DNA of 64,000 nucleotides, taken from Vibrio sp. JC009. Its GTDB lineage: Bacteria; Pseudomonadota; Gammaproteobacteria; Enterobacterales; Vibrionaceae. The notes beneath the pieces are model-generated. The model was not told where the DNA came from and made no database searches. It saw nothing but the letters and a program-made list of their open reading frames with translations. A program made the position numbers and the translations under genes. Each line of letters begins with the position of its first letter. Position 1 is the first letter of the stretch. Positions 30,997 through 42,298 of the stretch are shown here, piece after piece. The DNA lies in NCBI RefSeq assembly GCF_029016485.1, contig NZ_CP092106.1, positions 248,001-312,000 on the forward strand, read 5' to 3'.

Positions 30997-31599
30997 ATGG
31001 AACTAATGGTTAAAGGTGCTGATGCACTAACTGTTTCCGAAACTACTTTCGGACGTGAGTTTAACGAAGCTCTAGTACACCAGGTAGTTGTTGCGTTTGC
31101 AGCAGGTGCTCGTCAAGGTACTCGTGCTCAAAAAACACGTTCAGAAGTTTCTGGCGGTGGCGCTAAGCCATGGCGTCAAAAAGGTACTGGCCGTGCACGT
31201 GCTGGTACAATCCGTAGCCCAATCTGGCGTACAGGTGGTGTTACTTTTGCTGCGAAACCTCAGGATCACAGCCAAAAAGTTAACAAGAAAATGTACCGTG
31301 GTGCTATGAAGAGCATTCTTTCTGAGCTTGTTCGTCAAGAGCGTCTAATCGTTGTTGATAACTTCTCAGTAGAAGCACCAAAAACTAAAGAGCTAGTAGC
31401 TAAGCTTAAAGAACTTGAGCTTAACGACGTTCTTATTGTGACTGGCGAAGTAGATGAGAATCTATTCTTAGCTGCTCGTAACCTATACAAAGTTGACGCT
31501 CGTGACGTTGCTGCGATTGATCCAGTAAGTCTGATTGCGTTTGACAAGGTTCTAATGACTGCAGAAGCAGTTAAGCAAGTTGAGGAGATGCTGGCATGA
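30997..31599 (+). CDS. rplD: 50S ribosomal protein L4
   Basis: A 200-residue protein with the basic loop lining the exit tunnel ([19 protein letters not shown]). In E. coli, L4 also binds the S10 leader to repress this operon, consistent with the long leader at 29764-30024. Overlaps rplW by four bases (ATGA). Confidence 0.98.
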   Translation: MELMVKGADALTVSETTFGREFNEALVHQVVVAFAAGARQGTRAQKTRSEVSGGGAKPWRQKGTGRARAGTIRSPIWRTGGVTFAAKPQDHSQKVNKKMYRGAMKSILSELVRQERLIVVDNFSVEAPKTKELVAKLKELELNDVLIVTGEVDENLFLAARNLYKVDARDVAAIDPVSLIAFDKVLMTAEAVKQVEEMLA

Positions 31600-31898
31600 T
31601 CACTGAAGAGCGTCTACTAAAAGTTCTACGTGCTCCACATATCTCTGAAAAAGCAACTATGGCTGCAGAGAAAGCGAACACTATCGTTTTCAAAGTAGCA
31701 AAAGATGCAACTAAGAAAGAGATCAAAGCAGCTGTAGAAAAGCTATTTGAAGTTGAAGTTAAATCTGTAAATACTCTTGTTCTTAAGGGTAAGACCAAGC
31801 GTCAGGGTATGCGTGAAGGCCGTCGCAGCGATGTGAAGAAAGCTTACGTAACTCTGAAAGAAGGTCAGGATCTTGACTTCGTTGGCGGTGCGGAATAA
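31596..31898 (+). CDS. rplW: 50S ribosomal protein L23
   Basis: A 100-residue protein at the tunnel exit, where signal recognition particle and trigger factor dock ([21 protein letters not shown]). The start overlaps the end of rplD. Confidence 0.98.
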   Translation: MITEERLLKVLRAPHISEKATMAAEKANTIVFKVAKDATKKEIKAAVEKLFEVEVKSVNTLVLKGKTKRQGMREGRRSDVKKAYVTLKEGQDLDFVGGAE

Positions 31899-31914
31899 CA
31901 GGAGTAGTTGAAAA

Positions 31915-32739
31915 ATGGCTATTGTTAAATGTAAGCCGACTTCCCCTGGTCGTCGTCATGTAGTTAAAGTTGTTAACGCTGACCTGCACAAGGGTAAGCC
32001 ATACGCTCCACTTCTAGAGAAAAACTCTAAGAACGGTGGTCGTAACAACAACGGTCGTATCACAGTACGTCACATCGGTGGTGGTCACAAGCATCATTAC
32101 CGTGTAATCGACTTTAAGCGTACCAAAGATGGTATCCCAGCTAAAGTTGAGCGTCTTGAGTACGATCCAAACCGTAGCGCAAACATTGCTCTAGTTCTGT
32201 ACGCAGACGGTGAGCGCCGCTACATCATTGCACCAAAAGGCATTCAAGCTGGTGATCAGATCCAGTCTGGTGTTGATGCGCCAATCAAAGCAGGTAACAC
32301 TCTGCCAATGCGCAACATCCCAGTAGGTTCTACAGTTCACTGTGTTGAGCTTAAGCCTGGTAAAGGTGCACAAATTGCTCGTTCTGCAGGTGCATACGCA
32401 CAGATCGTCGCTCGCGACGGTGCATATGTAACTCTACGCCTACGTTCTGGCGAAATGCGCAAAGTTCTTGCTGAAGGTCGTGCAACGATCGGTGAAGTAG
32501 GCAATGCTGAGCACATGCTACGTGAACTAGGTAAAGCTGGTGCTTCACGCTGGCGCGGCGTACGTCCAACCGTACGTGGTGTAGTAATGAACCCAGTAGA
32601 CCACCCACACGGTGGTGGTGAAGGTCGTACTTCTGGTGGTCGTCACCCAGTATCACCTTGGGGTATGCCAACTAAAGGCTTTAAGACCCGTAAGAACAAG
32701 CGCACTGACAAGTACATCGTACGTCGTCGTAACAAGTAA
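31915..32739 (+). CDS. rplB: 50S ribosomal protein L2
   Basis: A 274-residue protein near the peptidyl-transferase centre. The conserved motif [15 protein letters not shown] contains the histidine important for function. RBS is AGGAG, 16 bases after rplW. Confidence 0.98.
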   Translation: MAIVKCKPTSPGRRHVVKVVNADLHKGKPYAPLLEKNSKNGGRNNNGRITVRHIGGGHKHHYRVIDFKRTKDGIPAKVERLEYDPNRSANIALVLYADGERRYIIAPKGIQAGDQIQSGVDAPIKAGNTLPMRNIPVGSTVHCVELKPGKGAQIARSAGAYAQIVARDGAYVTLRLRSGEMRKVLAEGRATIGEVGNAEHMLRELGKAGASRWRGVRPTVRGVVMNPVDHPHGGGEGRTSGGRHPVSPWGMPTKGFKTRKNKRTDKYIVRRRNK

Positions 32740-32746
32740 TCTATAA

Positions 32747-33037
<291 letters not shown>

Positions 33038-33047
33038 GGAGTAGATA

Positions 33048-33380
33048 ATGGAAGCTTTAGCTAAACATAACTTTGCTCGTATTTCTCCACAGAAAGCTCG
33101 CTTAGTTGCAGATCAAATTCGTGGTAAATCTGTTGACCAGGCTCTAGAAATTCTAACTTTCAGCAACAAAAAAGCTGCTGATCTGGTTAAGAAAGTTCTT
33201 GAGTCAGCAATCGCTAACGCAGAACACAACGAAGGTGCAGATATCGACGATCTTAATGTTGCAAAGATCTTCGTAGATGAAGGCCCAATCATGAAGCGTA
33301 TTATGCCTCGTGCAAAAGGCCGTGCGGACCGTATCTTGAAGCGTTCTTGCCACATCACTGTTGTTGTAGCAGACGTTTAA
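33048..33380 (+). CDS. rplV: 50S ribosomal protein L22
   Basis: A 110-residue protein whose beta hairpin ([20 protein letters not shown]) narrows the exit tunnel. The start [20 protein letters not shown] is typical. Ten bases after rpsS. Confidence 0.98.
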   Translation: MEALAKHNFARISPQKARLVADQIRGKSVDQALEILTFSNKKAADLVKKVLESAIANAEHNEGADIDDLNVAKIFVDEGPIMKRIMPRAKGRADRILKRSCHITVVVADV

Positions 33381-33397
33381 GACTAGGAGAGTAAGCA

Positions 33398-34096
33398 ATG
33401 GGTCAGAAAGTACATCCAAATGGTATTCGTCTAGGCATCGTTAAGCCTTGGAATGCTACATGGTTTGCTAACACCAAAGAATTCGCTGACAACCTAGACG
33501 GCGACTTCAAGGTACGTCAGTTCCTTACTAAGGAACTTTCGAAAGCGTCTCTTTCACGTATCGTTATCGAGCGTCCTGCTAAGAGCATTCGTGTGACTAT
33601 TCACACTGCTCGCCCAGGTGTTGTTATCGGTAAGAAAGGTGAAGACGTTGAGAAGCTACGCGCAGCTGTAGCTAAAATTGCAGGTGTACCAGCGCAAATT
33701 AACATCGCTGAAGTACGTAAGCCTGAGCTAGACGGTCAATTAGTGGCTGATAGCATCGCGTCTCAGCTAGAGCGTCGTGTTATGTTCCGTCGTGCTATGA
33801 AGCGCGCAGTACAGAACGCAATGCGCCTAGGTGCGAAGGGTATCAAGGTTGAAGTAAGCGGCCGTCTTGGCGGTGCTGAAATCGCGCGTACTGAATGGTA
33901 CCGTGAAGGCCGTGTGCCACTACACACACTACGTGCTGATATTGATTACGCAACTTCTTCGGCTCACACTCAATACGGTGTGATCGGCATTAAAGTTTGG
34001 ATCTTCAAAGGTGAGATTCTAGGCGGTATGCCAGCTGCTAACGCAGTAGAGCCAAAGGCTGACAAGCCTAAGAAGCAGCGTAAAGGCCGTAAATAA
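33398..34096 (+). CDS. rpsC: 30S ribosomal protein S3
   Basis: A 232-residue protein with a KH-type RNA-binding domain ([17 protein letters not shown]). It lines the mRNA entry channel and contributes to helicase activity. The basic tail [10 protein letters not shown] is complete. Confidence 0.98.
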   Translation: MGQKVHPNGIRLGIVKPWNATWFANTKEFADNLDGDFKVRQFLTKELSKASLSRIVIERPAKSIRVTIHTARPGVVIGKKGEDVEKLRAAVAKIAGVPAQINIAEVRKPELDGQLVADSIASQLERRVMFRRAMKRAVQNAMRLGAKGIKVEVSGRLGGAEIARTEWYREGRVPLHTLRADIDYATSSAHTQYGVIGIKVWIFKGEILGGMPAANAVEPKADKPKKQRKGRK

Positions 34097-34107
34097 GGAG
34101 TCGACTG

Positions 34108-34518
34108 ATGCTACAACCTAAACGTACTAAATTCCGTAAGGTTCAGACTGGTCGCAACCGTGGTCTAGCTAAAGGTACTGATGTAAGCTTCGGTACTTTT
34201 GGTCTTAAAGCAGTTGGCCGTGGCCGTATTACTGCTCGTCAGATCGAAGCGGCTCGTCGTGCGATGACGCGTCACGTTAAGCGTCAAGGTCAAATCTGGA
34301 TTCGTATTTTCCCAGATAAGCCAATCACTGAAAAACCACTTGAAGTTCGTCAAGGTAAAGGTAAGGGTAACGTAGAGTACTGGGTAGCCCAAATCCAACC
34401 TGGTAAAGTAATGTACGAAATGGATGGTGTACCTGAAGAGTTGGCACGTGAAGCGTTCCGCCTGGCGGCACGTAAACTGCCAATCAAAACAACATTTGTA
34501 ACTAAGCAGGTGATGTGA
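34108..34518 (+). CDS. rplP: 50S ribosomal protein L16
   Basis: A 136-residue protein beginning [21 protein letters not shown], placed near the A-site tRNA. Its TGA shares one base with the rpmC start (TGATG). Confidence 0.98.
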   Translation: MLQPKRTKFRKVQTGRNRGLAKGTDVSFGTFGLKAVGRGRITARQIEAARRAMTRHVKRQGQIWIRIFPDKPITEKPLEVRQGKGKGNVEYWVAQIQPGKVMYEMDGVPEELAREAFRLAARKLPIKTTFVTKQVM

Positions 34519-34709
34519 TGAAAGCACAAGATCTACGCGACAAAAGCGTTGAAGAGCTAAATGAAGAGCTACTGAATCTACTGCGCGAGCAGTTCAACCT
34601 GCGCATGCAGGCTGCGACTGGTCAGCTACAGCAGACTCATACTCTGAAAGCTGTACGCCGTGATATCGCACGTGTGAAAACTGTTTTGACTGAGAAGGCA
34701 GGCGCATAA
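34518..34709 (+). CDS. rpmC: 50S ribosomal protein L29
   Basis: A 63-residue two-helix protein ([19 protein letters not shown]) at the tunnel exit. The ATG overlapping the L16 stop gives the exact family length; a GTG one codon earlier is ignored. It shares its last base with the start of rpsQ (TAATG). Confidence 0.97.
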   Translation: MKAQDLRDKSVEELNEELLNLLREQFNLRMQAATGQLQQTHTLKAVRRDIARVKTVLTEKAGA

Positions 34710-34963
34710 TGAGCGACAAAATCCGTACTATGCAAGGCCGTGTAGTTAGCGACAAAATGGACAAGTCTATCGTTGTTGCTATCGAGCGTATGGTTAAACA
34801 CCCAATTTACGGCAAGTTCGTAAAGCGCACGACTAAACTACACGCACATGACGAAAACAACGAGTGTGGCCTAGGCGATACTGTTGAAATTCGTGAATGT
34901 CGTCCACTGTCTAAGACTAAGTCTTGGACTCTGGTAAAAGTTCTAGAAAAAGCGAAAGTTTAA
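34709..34963 (+). CDS. rpsQ: 30S ribosomal protein S17
   Basis: An 84-residue primary 16S rRNA-binding protein ([20 protein letters not shown]). Last gene of the S10 operon here, since a strong terminator and a promoter separate it from rplN. Confidence 0.97.
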   Translation: MSDKIRTMQGRVVSDKMDKSIVVAIERMVKHPIYGKFVKRTTKLHAHDENNECGLGDTVEIRECRPLSKTKSWTLVKVLEKAKV

Positions 34964-34995
34964 TTTTTAAACACTAGTTGATTCTATGACTTATA

Positions 34996-35032
34996 GGCGG
35001 CTCCAAATTTTTTTTGGAGCCGCTTGTTTTTT
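34996..35032 (+). terminator. Rho-independent terminator of the S10 operon
   Basis: GCGGCTCCAAA pairs perfectly with TTTGGAGCCGC around a short T loop, followed by TTGTTTTTTG. This clear stop shows that S10 and spc are separate units. Confidence 0.9.
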
Positions 35033-35055
35033 GTCTACCCAATCACAAAAAAGGG

Positions 35056-35064
35056 TGGTACAAT
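35056..35064 (+). promoter_or_regulatory. Extended -10 promoter of the spc operon
   Basis: TGGTACAAT at 35056-35064 is an extended -10 (TGnTACAAT). The only -35-like hexamer (TTGTCT at 35031) is 22 bases away, too far, so the TG extension probably compensates. The rplN start is 70 bases further. Confidence 0.6.
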
Positions 35065-35133
35065 TCGCAGCCCTTATAAAGAGGCAGCCCGACCCGAGAG
35101 GGTCTAGTTTTTAATATTTAGCGGAGCACTAAC

Positions 35134-35505
35134 ATGATCCAAATGCAAAGTACACTTGACGCAGCAGATAACTCTGGCGCGCGCAAGGTAATGTGTATTA
35201 AGGTTCTGGGTGGCTCACACCGCCGTTATGCACATATCGGTGACATCATCAAAGTTACTGTTAAGGAAGCAATTCCTCGCGGTAAAGTTAAAAAAGGTGA
35301 TGTTCTGAAGGCGGTAGTAGTGCGCACCCGTAAAGGCGTACGTCGCCCTGACGGTTCTGTCATTCGCTTCGACCGTAATGCTTGTGTATTGTTGAACGAC
35401 ACTACTGAGCAACCAGTCGGCACACGTATTTTTGGCCCAGTGACTCGTGAACTTCGTAACGCGAAATTCATGAAGATTGTTTCACTGGCTCCAGAAGTTC
35501 TGTAA
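35134..35505 (+). CDS. rplN: 50S ribosomal protein L14
   Basis: A 123-residue, highly conserved protein ([28 protein letters not shown]) at the subunit interface and target of the silencing factor RsfS. First gene of spc; GCGGAG precedes the start. Confidence 0.98.
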   Translation: MIQMQSTLDAADNSGARKVMCIKVLGGSHRRYAHIGDIIKVTVKEAIPRGKVKKGDVLKAVVVRTRKGVRRPDGSVIRFDRNACVLLNDTTEQPVGTRIFGPVTRELRNAKFMKIVSLAPEVL

Positions 35506-35516
35506 GGAGCACAATA

Positions 35517-35834
35517 ATGGCAGCTAAAATCCGTCGTAATGACGAAGTAATCGTTCTTGCTGGTAAAGATAAAGGCAAGAAAGGTAAAGTAACTAAGGTT
35601 CTGACAACCGGTAAAGTTATCGTTGAAGGTATCAACCTTGTGAAGAAACACCAGAAGCCTGTACCGGCTCTTGGTATCCAAGGTGGCATCGTTGAACAAG
35701 AAGCAGCTATTGACGCTTCTAACGTTGCAATCTTTAACGCGGCTACTGGCAAAGCAGACCGCATCGGTTTCCGTTTTGAAGATGGCAAGAAAGTTCGCTT
35801 CTTCAAGTCAAACGGCGAAACTGTTTCTAACTAA
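35517..35834 (+). CDS. rplX: 50S ribosomal protein L24
   Basis: A 105-residue assembly initiator of the 50S subunit with the KOW motif [18 protein letters not shown] near residues 11-28. Eleven bases after rplN. Confidence 0.98.
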   Translation: MAAKIRRNDEVIVLAGKDKGKKGKVTKVLTTGKVIVEGINLVKKHQKPVPALGIQGGIVEQEAAIDASNVAIFNAATGKADRIGFRFEDGKKVRFFKSNGETVSN

Positions 35835-35857
35835 TAGAAGTAATTTGGAGTTCTACT

Positions 35858-36397
35858 ATGGCGAAACTGCATGATTACTACAAGTCGTCTGTAGTGGCTG
35901 AACTTACCAAAGAGTTCGGCTATACAAGCGTCATGCAAGTCCCTAGAATCGAGAAAATCACCCTAAACATGGGTGTTGGTGAAGCAATCAACGATAAGAA
36001 ACTGCTAGAAAATGCAGCGTCTGATATGGCAACGATCTCTGGTCAGAAGCCACTTATCACTAAAGCGCGCAAATCTGTTGCAGGTTTCAAAATCCGTGAA
36101 GGCTACCCTATCGGTTGTAAAGTAACCTTGCGTGGCGAACGTATGTGGGATTTTCTTGAGCGTCTGATTTCAATCGCTCTTCCACGTGTACGTGACTTCC
36201 GTGGCGTTAGCGCTAAGTCTTTTGACGGACGCGGTAACTACAGCATGGGCGTTCGCGAGCAAATCATCTTCCCGGAAATCGACTACGATAAAGTCGATCG
36301 TGTGCGCGGTCTTGATATTACTATCACGACATCTGCTGCAAACGATGAGGAAGGCCGTGCTCTGCTGGCTGCCTTTAACTTCCCATTCCGTAAGTAA
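35858..36397 (+). CDS. rplE: 50S ribosomal protein L5
   Basis: A 179-residue 5S rRNA-binding protein ([16 protein letters not shown]). In E. coli the start region of this gene is the S8 target for spc feedback; the coding start here is similar, so the same control is likely but not proven. Confidence 0.98.
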   Translation: MAKLHDYYKSSVVAELTKEFGYTSVMQVPRIEKITLNMGVGEAINDKKLLENAASDMATISGQKPLITKARKSVAGFKIREGYPIGCKVTLRGERMWDFLERLISIALPRVRDFRGVSAKSFDGRGNYSMGVREQIIFPEIDYDKVDRVRGLDITITTSAANDEEGRALLAAFNFPFRK

Positions 36398-36414
36398 GGT
36401 GAAGGGTTACTGTT

Positions 36415-36720
36415 ATGGCTAAACAATCAATGAAAGCACGTGAAGCAAAGCGTGCAAAGCTAGTTGCTAAGTTTGCTGAAAAGCGCTCAGCACTAAAAGC
36501 TATCATCAGCGATGTAAACGCATCTGAAGAAGATCGTTGGAACGCAGTACTGAAGCTTCAGTCTCTTCCACGTGATTCAAGTGCATCACGTCAGCGCAAC
36601 CGTTGCAACCAAACTGGTCGTCCACACGGTTACCTACGTAAGTTCGGTCTGAGCCGTATCAAAGTTCGTGAAGCTTGCATGAAAGGCGAGATTCCTGGAC
36701 TTCGTAAGGCTAGCTGGTAA
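36415..36720 (+). CDS. rpsN: 30S ribosomal protein S14
   Basis: A 101-residue long-form S14 without the zinc-binding cysteine motif of the short form ([39 protein letters not shown]). Standard spc position. Confidence 0.98.
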   Translation: MAKQSMKAREAKRAKLVAKFAEKRSALKAIISDVNASEEDRWNAVLKLQSLPRDSSASRQRNRCNQTGRPHGYLRKFGLSRIKVREACMKGEIPGLRKASW

Positions 36721-36749
36721 TTGCCACTTAATCATTTGGAGAGAAATCT

Positions 36750-37142
36750 ATGAGCATGCAAGATCCGATTTCGGATATGCTGACCCGCGTTCGTAACGGT
36801 CAGGCAGCAAACAAAGTTGCTGTTAAAATGCCTTCTTCAAAGCTTAAAGTTGCAATTGCTACTTTGCTAAAAGCTGAAGGTTATATCGCTGACTTCGCTG
36901 TTGAAGGCGAAGCAAAACCAGAGCTAGAAGTTACTCTTAAGTACTTCCAAGCTAAACCAGTAATCGAGCAAATCCAACGTGTTTCACGTCCAGGTCTGCG
37001 CGTCTATAAGAACAAAGACTCGCTACCTACCGTGATGGGCGGTCTGGGTATTGCTGTAGTGTCCACTTCCAAAGGTCTTATGACCGATCGCGCTGCACGT
37101 AAAGCCGGTCTTGGTGGTGAAATCATCTGCTACGTAGCGTAA
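36750..37142 (+). CDS. rpsH: 30S ribosomal protein S8
   Basis: A 130-residue 16S rRNA-binding protein ([22 protein letters not shown]). In E. coli, free S8 represses the spc operon by binding its mRNA near the L5 start. GGAGAG precedes the ATG. Confidence 0.98.
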   Translation: MSMQDPISDMLTRVRNGQAANKVAVKMPSSKLKVAIATLLKAEGYIADFAVEGEAKPELEVTLKYFQAKPVIEQIQRVSRPGLRVYKNKDSLPTVMGGLGIAVVSTSKGLMTDRAARKAGLGGEIICYVA

Positions 37143-37154
37143 TAGGAGTAGAAT

Positions 37155-37688
37155 ATGTCTCGTGTTGCTAAGGCACCTGTCGCTATTCCAGCTGGCGTAG
37201 AGGTGAAACTAAACGGCCAAGAAATCACTGTAAAAGGTGCTAAAGGCGAACTATCTCGCGTAATCAACGACGCAGTAGTTGTAGCTCAGGAAGAAAACAA
37301 CCTAACTTTCGCAGCTGTTGAAGGTGTTGCTAAGTCTAACGCTCAAGCAGGTACTGCTCGTGCGCTAGTAAACAACATGGTTGTTGGTGTTACTGCTGGC
37401 TTTACTAAGAAGCTAGTACTAAAAGGTGTTGGTTACCGTGCTGCTGTTAAAGGCAAAGCTGTAAGCCTAACACTGGGCTTCTCTCACCCTGTAGAGCATG
37501 AGCTTCCAGAGGGTGTTAAAGCTGAATGTCCAAGCCAAACTGAAATCGTACTAACTGGTTGTGATAAGCAGCTTGTTGGTCAGGTTGCGGCTGACATTCG
37601 TTCTTACCGTGAGCCTGAGCCTTACAAAGGTAAAGGTGTTCGTTACGCAGATGAATATGTGCGTACTAAAGAAGCTAAGAAGAAGTAA
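37155..37688 (+). CDS. rplF: 50S ribosomal protein L6
   Basis: A 177-residue protein near the factor-binding site, with the C-terminal signature [14 protein letters not shown]. Twelve bases after rpsH. Confidence 0.98.
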   Translation: MSRVAKAPVAIPAGVEVKLNGQEITVKGAKGELSRVINDAVVVAQEENNLTFAAVEGVAKSNAQAGTARALVNNMVVGVTAGFTKKLVLKGVGYRAAVKGKAVSLTLGFSHPVEHELPEGVKAECPSQTEIVLTGCDKQLVGQVAADIRSYREPEPYKGKGVRYADEYVRTKEAKKK

Positions 37689-37697
37689 GGTAACGCT

Positions 37698-38051
37698 ATG
37701 GATAAGAAAGCATCTCGCATCCGTCGTGCTACGCGTGCACGTCGTAAGATTGCAGAACTTCGCGTTGAGCGCCTAGTTGTACACCGTACTCCACGTCATG
37801 TGTACGCTCAGGTAATTGCAGCGAACGGCTCTGAAGTTATCGCAGCCGCTTCTACTGTAGAAAAAGCGATCCGTGAGCAAGTTAAGACTACTGGTAACAT
37901 CGATGCAGCTAAAGCAGTGGGTAAAGCTGTTGCTGAGCGCGCTCTTGAAAAAGGCGTAACTTCAGTTGCATTTGATCGTTCTGGTTTCCAATACCACGGC
38001 CGTGTAGCGGCGCTAGCAGATTCTGCTCGCGAAGCTGGTCTGAAATTCTAA
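37698..38051 (+). CDS. rplR: 50S ribosomal protein L18
   Basis: A 117-residue 5S rRNA-binding protein ([34 protein letters not shown]). Full length, standard position. Confidence 0.98.
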   Translation: MDKKASRIRRATRARRKIAELRVERLVVHRTPRHVYAQVIAANGSEVIAAASTVEKAIREQVKTTGNIDAAKAVGKAVAERALEKGVTSVAFDRSGFQYHGRVAALADSAREAGLKF

Positions 38052-38066
38052 GGTAGGGTTTGGAAG

Positions 38067-38573
38067 ATGGCTAAAGAACAAGCACAAGCACAAGCTACAG
38101 ACCTGCAGGAAAAGCTAATCGCAGTTAACCGTGTTTCTAAAACGGTTAAAGGTGGTCGTATTTTCAGCTTTACTGCTCTGACTGTAGTTGGTGACGGTAA
38201 TGGTCGCGTTGGTTTCGGTTACGGCAAAGCTCGTGAAGTACCAGCGGCTATTCAAAAAGCAATGGAAAAAGCGCGTCGTAACATGGTTACTGTTGCGCTT
38301 AACGACGGTACTCTTCACCACGCGGTGAAAGGTCGTCACACTGGCTCTAAAGTTTACATGCAGCCAGCTGCTGAAGGTACAGGTATCATCGCAGGTGGTG
38401 CGATGCGTGCAGTACTTGAAGTTGTAGGTGTTCATAACGTACTTGCGAAAGCGTACGGTTCTACGAACCCAATTAACATCGTTCGCGCGACGATTGATGG
38501 TCTGAGCGGTATGAAGTCACCAGAAATGGTTGCTGCTAAGCGTGGTCTAACTGTTGAAGCTATTTCGGAGTAA
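38067..38573 (+). CDS. rpsE: 30S ribosomal protein S5
   Basis: A 168-residue protein with the double-stranded RNA-binding fold ([23 protein letters not shown]). It takes part in accuracy and mRNA entry. Typical length is 167. Confidence 0.98.
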   Translation: MAKEQAQAQATDLQEKLIAVNRVSKTVKGGRIFSFTALTVVGDGNGRVGFGYGKAREVPAAIQKAMEKARRNMVTVALNDGTLHHAVKGRHTGSKVYMQPAAEGTGIIAGGAMRAVLEVVGVHNVLAKAYGSTNPINIVRATIDGLSGMKSPEMVAAKRGLTVEAISE

Positions 38574-38579
38574 GATACC

Positions 38580-38756
38580 ATGGCAACTATCAAAGTAACT
38601 CAAACTAAAAGCTCAATCGGCCGACTACCAAAGCACAAAGCTACTTTGCGTGGTCTAGGTCTTCGTCGCATCAACCACACTGTAGAACTTGAAGATACTC
38701 CGTGCGTACGCGGTATGATCAACAAGGTTTACTACATGGTTAAAGTTGAGGAGTAA
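38580..38756 (+). CDS. rpmD: 50S ribosomal protein L30
   Basis: A 58-residue protein ([17 protein letters not shown] to MVKVEE), exact family length. ATG at 38580 lies 6 bases after the rpsE stop; GGAG within the end of rpsE serves as ribosome site. Its position between S5 and L15 is invariant in enterobacteria and vibrios. Confidence 0.97.
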   Translation: MATIKVTQTKSSIGRLPKHKATLRGLGLRRINHTVELEDTPCVRGMINKVYYMVKVEE

Positions 38757-38761
38757 TCAGA

Positions 38762-39196
38762 ATGCGTTTGAATACTCTATCACCGGCTGCGGGTTCTAAG
38801 CCTTCTAAGAAGCGTTTAGGTCGTGGTATCGGTTCAGGCCTTGGTAAAACAGGTGGCCGTGGTCACAAAGGTCAAAAGTCACGTTCTGGCGGTAAAGTTC
38901 GTCCAGGTTTCGAAGGCGGTCAGATGCCTCTGAAACAACGTCTGCCTAAGTTCGGCTTCACTTCTCGTAAGAGCCTTGTGTCTGCTGAAGTTCGTCTAGC
39001 TGAGCTAGCGAAAGTAACTGGCGACGTGGTTGATCTAAACAGCCTGAAAGCTGCTAACGTAATCACTAAGAACATCGAGTTCGTTAAAGTTGTTCTTTCT
39101 GGTGAAATCAGCAAAGCTGTGACTGTTAAAGGTCTACGCGTGACTAAAGGCGCTAAAGCTGCAATCGAAGCTGCAGGCGGTAAAATCGAGGAATAA
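38762..39196 (+). CDS. rplO: 50S ribosomal protein L15
   Basis: A 144-residue protein with the glycine/arginine-rich N-terminal region ([21 protein letters not shown]). Precedes secY by 20 bases. Confidence 0.98.
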   Translation: MRLNTLSPAAGSKPSKKRLGRGIGSGLGKTGGRGHKGQKSRSGGKVRPGFEGGQMPLKQRLPKFGFTSRKSLVSAEVRLAELAKVTGDVVDLNSLKAANVITKNIEFVKVVLSGEISKAVTVKGLRVTKGAKAAIEAAGGKIEE

Positions 39197-39216
39197 TCTC
39201 GAGGATTGAGGTACAG

Positions 39217-40551
39217 ATGGCTAAGAAACCAGGACAAGATTTTAAAAGTGCACAGAGCGGCTTAGCTGAATTAAAGTCGCGTTTACTATTCGTTGTAGTA
39301 GCGTTATTAGTATTCAGAGCCGGTTCTTTTGTACCGCTACCTGGTATTGACGCAGCTGTACTTGCCGATTTGTTCGAACAGCAAAAAGGCACCATCGTTG
39401 AAATGTTTAACATGTTCTCTGGTGGTGCTCTTGAGCGTGCATCTATATTAGCGTTGGGTATCATGCCGTATATATCGGCATCGATCGTAGTCCAGCTGCT
39501 AACTGTAGTTCATCCAGCGTTAGCTGAACTCAAGAAAGAGGGTGAAGCAGGGCGTCGTAAGATTAGCCAATATACACGCTACGGTACGCTTGTATTAGCA
39601 ACATTCCAGGCAATCGGTATTGCAACAGGTTTGCCAAACATGGTCGACAATCTGGTTGTTATCAACCAAACCATGTTTACTCTTATTGCAACCGTTAGTT
39701 TAGTAACCGGCACCATGTTCCTGATGTGGTTAGGTGAACAAATCACAGAGCGTGGAATTGGTAATGGTATCTCGTTGATTATCTTCGCAGGTATCGTTGC
39801 TGGATTGCCTTCTGCAATCGGACAAACTATCGAGCAAGCGCGTCAAGGTGAACTGCACGTACTTCTTTTATTGCTAATCGGTGTATTAGCTTTTGCCGTG
39901 ATTTACTTCGTTGTTTTCATGGAGCGTGGTCAGCGTCGTATCGTTGTTAACTACGCGAAGCGTCAGCAAGGTCGTAAGGTTTTCGCAGCACAAAGCACTC
40001 ATTTGCCACTGAAAATAAACATGGCAGGTGTAATACCAGCGATTTTCGCATCGAGCATTATCTTGTTCCCAGGAACATTGGCTCAGTGGTTTGGTCAGAA
40101 CGGTGAGAGCAGCACATTTGGTTGGTTAACTGATGTGTCTTTGGCTCTTAGCCCGGGTCAGCCGCTGTACTCTATGCTTTATGCAGCAGCGATAATTTTC
40201 TTCTGTTTCTTCTACACGGCGTTGGTTTTCAACCCGCGTGAAACAGCAGATAATTTGAAGAAGTCCGGTGCGTTCGTACCCGGCATCCGCCCAGGTGAAC
40301 AGACAGCTAAGTATATTGATAAAGTAATGACTAGACTTACCCTTGCAGGTGCTCTATATATTACCTTTATCTGTCTGATTCCCGAGTTCATGATGGTCAT
40401 GTGGAACGTACGTTTCTACTTTGGCGGTACATCACTACTTATCGTAGTTGTTGTAATTATGGACTTTATGGCACAGGTACAGACTCATCTGATGTCACAA
40501 CAGTATGATTCTGTGTTGAAAAAAGCGAATCTAAAAGGCTACGGCCGCTAA
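39217..40551 (+). CDS. secY: Preprotein translocase subunit SecY
   Basis: A 444-residue channel protein with ten expected membrane helices. Conserved stretches include [26 protein letters not shown] and [22 protein letters not shown]. With SecE and SecG it forms the channel used by SecA and ribosomes. Location within the spc operon after rplO is standard. Confidence 0.98.
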   Translation: MAKKPGQDFKSAQSGLAELKSRLLFVVVALLVFRAGSFVPLPGIDAAVLADLFEQQKGTIVEMFNMFSGGALERASILALGIMPYISASIVVQLLTVVHPALAELKKEGEAGRRKISQYTRYGTLVLATFQAIGIATGLPNMVDNLVVINQTMFTLIATVSLVTGTMFLMWLGEQITERGIGNGISLIIFAGIVAGLPSAIGQTIEQARQGELHVLLLLLIGVLAFAVIYFVVFMERGQRRIVVNYAKRQQGRKVFAAQSTHLPLKINMAGVIPAIFASSIILFPGTLAQWFGQNGESSTFGWLTDVSLALSPGQPLYSMLYAAAIIFFCFFYTALVFNPRETADNLKKSGAFVPGIRPGEQTAKYIDKVMTRLTLAGALYITFICLIPEFMMVMWNVRFYFGGTSLLIVVVVIMDFMAQVQTHLMSQQYDSVLKKANLKGYGR

Positions 40552-40593
40552 TAGCGGTCTGGTCAATAAGATTCCCATTTACGGAGTTTAGCA

Positions 40594-40707
40594 ATGAAAG
40601 TTCGTGCTTCCGTTAAAAAAATCTGCCGTAACTGCAAAATCATCAAGCGCAACGGTGTTGTTCGCGTGATCTGCAGTGAGCCAAAGCACAAGCAGCGCCA
40701 AGGCTAA
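40594..40707 (+). CDS. rpmJ: 50S ribosomal protein L36
   Basis: A 37-residue protein ([16 protein letters not shown] to KHKQRQG). The zinc motif is C-x2-C followed by a cysteine and histidine (CRNC, C in VICSEPKH), so this is the zinc-binding form. Last gene of spc. Confidence 0.97.
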   Translation: MKVRASVKKICRNCKIIKRNGVVRVICSEPKHKQRQG

Positions 40708-40725
40708 TAAAGCAGAAATTTTTAC

Positions 40726-40754
40726 TTGAAATTATGAGGTTGGTCGAGTATATT
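40726..40754 (+). promoter_or_regulatory. Sigma-70 promoter of the alpha operon
   Basis: TTGAAA at 40726-40731 and TATATT at 40749-40754 are spaced by exactly 17 bases, about 100 bases before rpsM. The -10 lies in the loop of a terminator-like hairpin (see 40737-40770). Confidence 0.75.
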
Positions 40755-40770
40755 GCTCGGCCTACCTTTT
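40737..40770 (+). terminator. Terminator-like hairpin at the spc/alpha boundary
   Basis: AGGTTGGTCGAG and CTCGGCCTACCT pair in 11 of 12 positions (one mismatch, one G-U) around TATATTG, followed by only TTTT before GCG. It may end spc transcripts. The T-run is short, so efficiency is uncertain, and the alpha promoter -10 is in its loop. Confidence 0.55.
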
Positions 40771-40868
40771 GCGTGCAAAAGAAGTAGTATGCCGCAGCGT
40801 ATCCTCGACGGGCTTTGCTGCGGATAATTCTTTATTAAAGTACTAGGAGTGAATAGTGGCCCGTATAG
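40771..40868 (+). promoter_or_regulatory. Alpha operon ribosome-binding-site RNA (S4-responsive pseudoknot)
   Basis: The leader before rpsM contains CCGCAGC (40792-40798) paired with GCTGCGG (40817-40823), enclosing TATCCTCGACGGGCTTT, followed by AGTACTAGGAGTGAATAGTGGCC. Spacing and conserved blocks (TATCCT, CGGGCTTT, TAGGAGTG) match the E. coli alpha operon pseudoknot that S4 stabilises to repress rpsM, rpsK, rpsD and rplQ. Confidence 0.88.
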
Positions 40869-41212
40869 CAGGCATTAACATTCCTGATCAGAAACACTCT
40901 GTGATCGCTCTTACAGCGATTTACGGTATCGGTAAAACTCGCGCTCAAGCTATCCTAGCTGAAGTGGGTATTGCTGAAAGTGTTAAGATCAGTGAACTAA
41001 CTGAAGAGCAGATTGATCAACTGCGTGATGGTGTAGCTAAGTACACTGTAGAAGGTGATCTACGTCGTGAAGTGTCAATGAACATCAAGCGTCTTATGGA
41101 CCTTGGTTGTTACCGTGGCCTTCGTCATCGTCGCAGTCTACCACTACGTGGACAGCGTACTAAAACCAACGCTCGTACCCGTAAGGGTCCGCGCAAGCCG
41201 ATCAAGAAATAA
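40856..41212 (+). CDS. rpsM: 30S ribosomal protein S13
   Basis: A 118-residue head protein starting at GTG ([17 protein letters not shown]). The C-terminal basic part [18 protein letters not shown] reaches P-site tRNA. Its start lies in the S4-responsive pseudoknot. First gene of alpha. Confidence 0.98.
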   Translation: MARIAGINIPDQKHSVIALTAIYGIGKTRAQAILAEVGIAESVKISELTEEQIDQLRDGVAKYTVEGDLRREVSMNIKRLMDLGCYRGLRHRRSLPLRGQRTKTNARTRKGPRKPIKK

Positions 41213-41231
41213 TCGGGAGAGGTAACGTACA

Positions 41232-41621
41232 ATGGCAAAACAACCAACTCGCGCTCGTAAGCGCGTACGCAAGCAAGTTGCAGATGGCGTAGCGCACATC
41301 CATGCTTCTTTTAACAACACAATCGTAACCATCACTGACCGTCAAGGTAACGCACTAGCTTGGGCTACTGCAGGTGGTTCTGGTTTCCGTGGTTCTCGTA
41401 AGTCTACTCCGTTCGCAGCACAGGTTGCAGCAGAGCGTGCAGGCGAAATGGCTAAAGAATATGGCCTGAAGAATCTGGAAGTTATGGTTAAGGGCCCTGG
41501 TCCTGGTCGTGAGTCTACTATCCGTGCTCTAAACGCAGCTGGATACCGCATCACTAACATCGTTGATGCAACTCCGATCCCTCATAACGGTTGTCGTCCA
41601 CCTAAGAAACGTCGCGTATAA
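41232..41621 (+). CDS. rpsK: 30S ribosomal protein S11
   Basis: A 129-residue protein of the 30S platform ([25 protein letters not shown]), with the conserved end [13 protein letters not shown]. Full length. Confidence 0.98.
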   Translation: MAKQPTRARKRVRKQVADGVAHIHASFNNTIVTITDRQGNALAWATAGGSGFRGSRKSTPFAAQVAAERAGEMAKEYGLKNLEVMVKGPGPGRESTIRALNAAGYRITNIVDATPIPHNGCRPPKKRRV

Positions 41622-41653
41622 CGTTTCGTTTCTAGGATAATTGGAGAAGAAAC

Positions 41654-42274
41654 ATGGCAAGATATTTGGGTCCTAAGCTGAAGCTTAGCCGTCGTGAAGG
41701 CACTGACTTATTCCTTAAGTCTGGTGTTCGCGCGATCGATACCAAGTGTAAAATCGATAACGCTCCAGGCGTACACGGTGCTCGTAAAGGCCGTCTGTCT
41801 GAATATGGCGTTCAGCTTCGTGAGAAGCAAAAAGTTCGTCGTACTTACGGCGTACTAGAAAAACAATTCCGTAACTACTACAAAGAAGCTGCTCGCCTTA
41901 AGGGCAACACAGGTGAAAACCTTCTTCAGCTTCTTGAAGGTCGTCTTGATAACGTAGTTTACCGCATGGGCTTTGGCGCAACTCGCGCAGAAGCACGTCA
42001 GCTAGTTAGCCACAAGGCTATCATGGTTAATGGTAAAGTTGTAAACGTTCCTTCATTCAAAGTTGCGGCTAACGACGTTGTTTCAATTCGCGAGAAGGCT
42101 AAAACGCAAGCTCGTATTAAAGCGGCTCTAGAAGTTGCTGAACAACGCGAAAAACCAACTTGGATTGAAGTAGATGCTGGCAAAATGGAAGGTACATTCA
42201 AGCGTATGCCTGAACGTTCTGATCTATCAGCTGACATCAACGAACACCTGATCGTCGAGCTTTACTCTAAGTAA
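41654..42274 (+). CDS. rpsD: 30S ribosomal protein S4
   Basis: A 206-residue primary 16S rRNA-binding protein with an S4 domain near residues 95-155 ([33 protein letters not shown]). In E. coli S4 also represses the alpha operon through the rpsM leader, which is visible here. Confidence 0.98.
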   Translation: MARYLGPKLKLSRREGTDLFLKSGVRAIDTKCKIDNAPGVHGARKGRLSEYGVQLREKQKVRRTYGVLEKQFRNYYKEAARLKGNTGENLLQLLEGRLDNVVYRMGFGATRAEARQLVSHKAIMVNGKVVNVPSFKVAANDVVSIREKAKTQARIKAALEVAEQREKPTWIEVDAGKMEGTFKRMPERSDLSADINEHLIVELYSK

Positions 42275-42298
42275 GGTTTAAACTAAAGAGAGGACACA

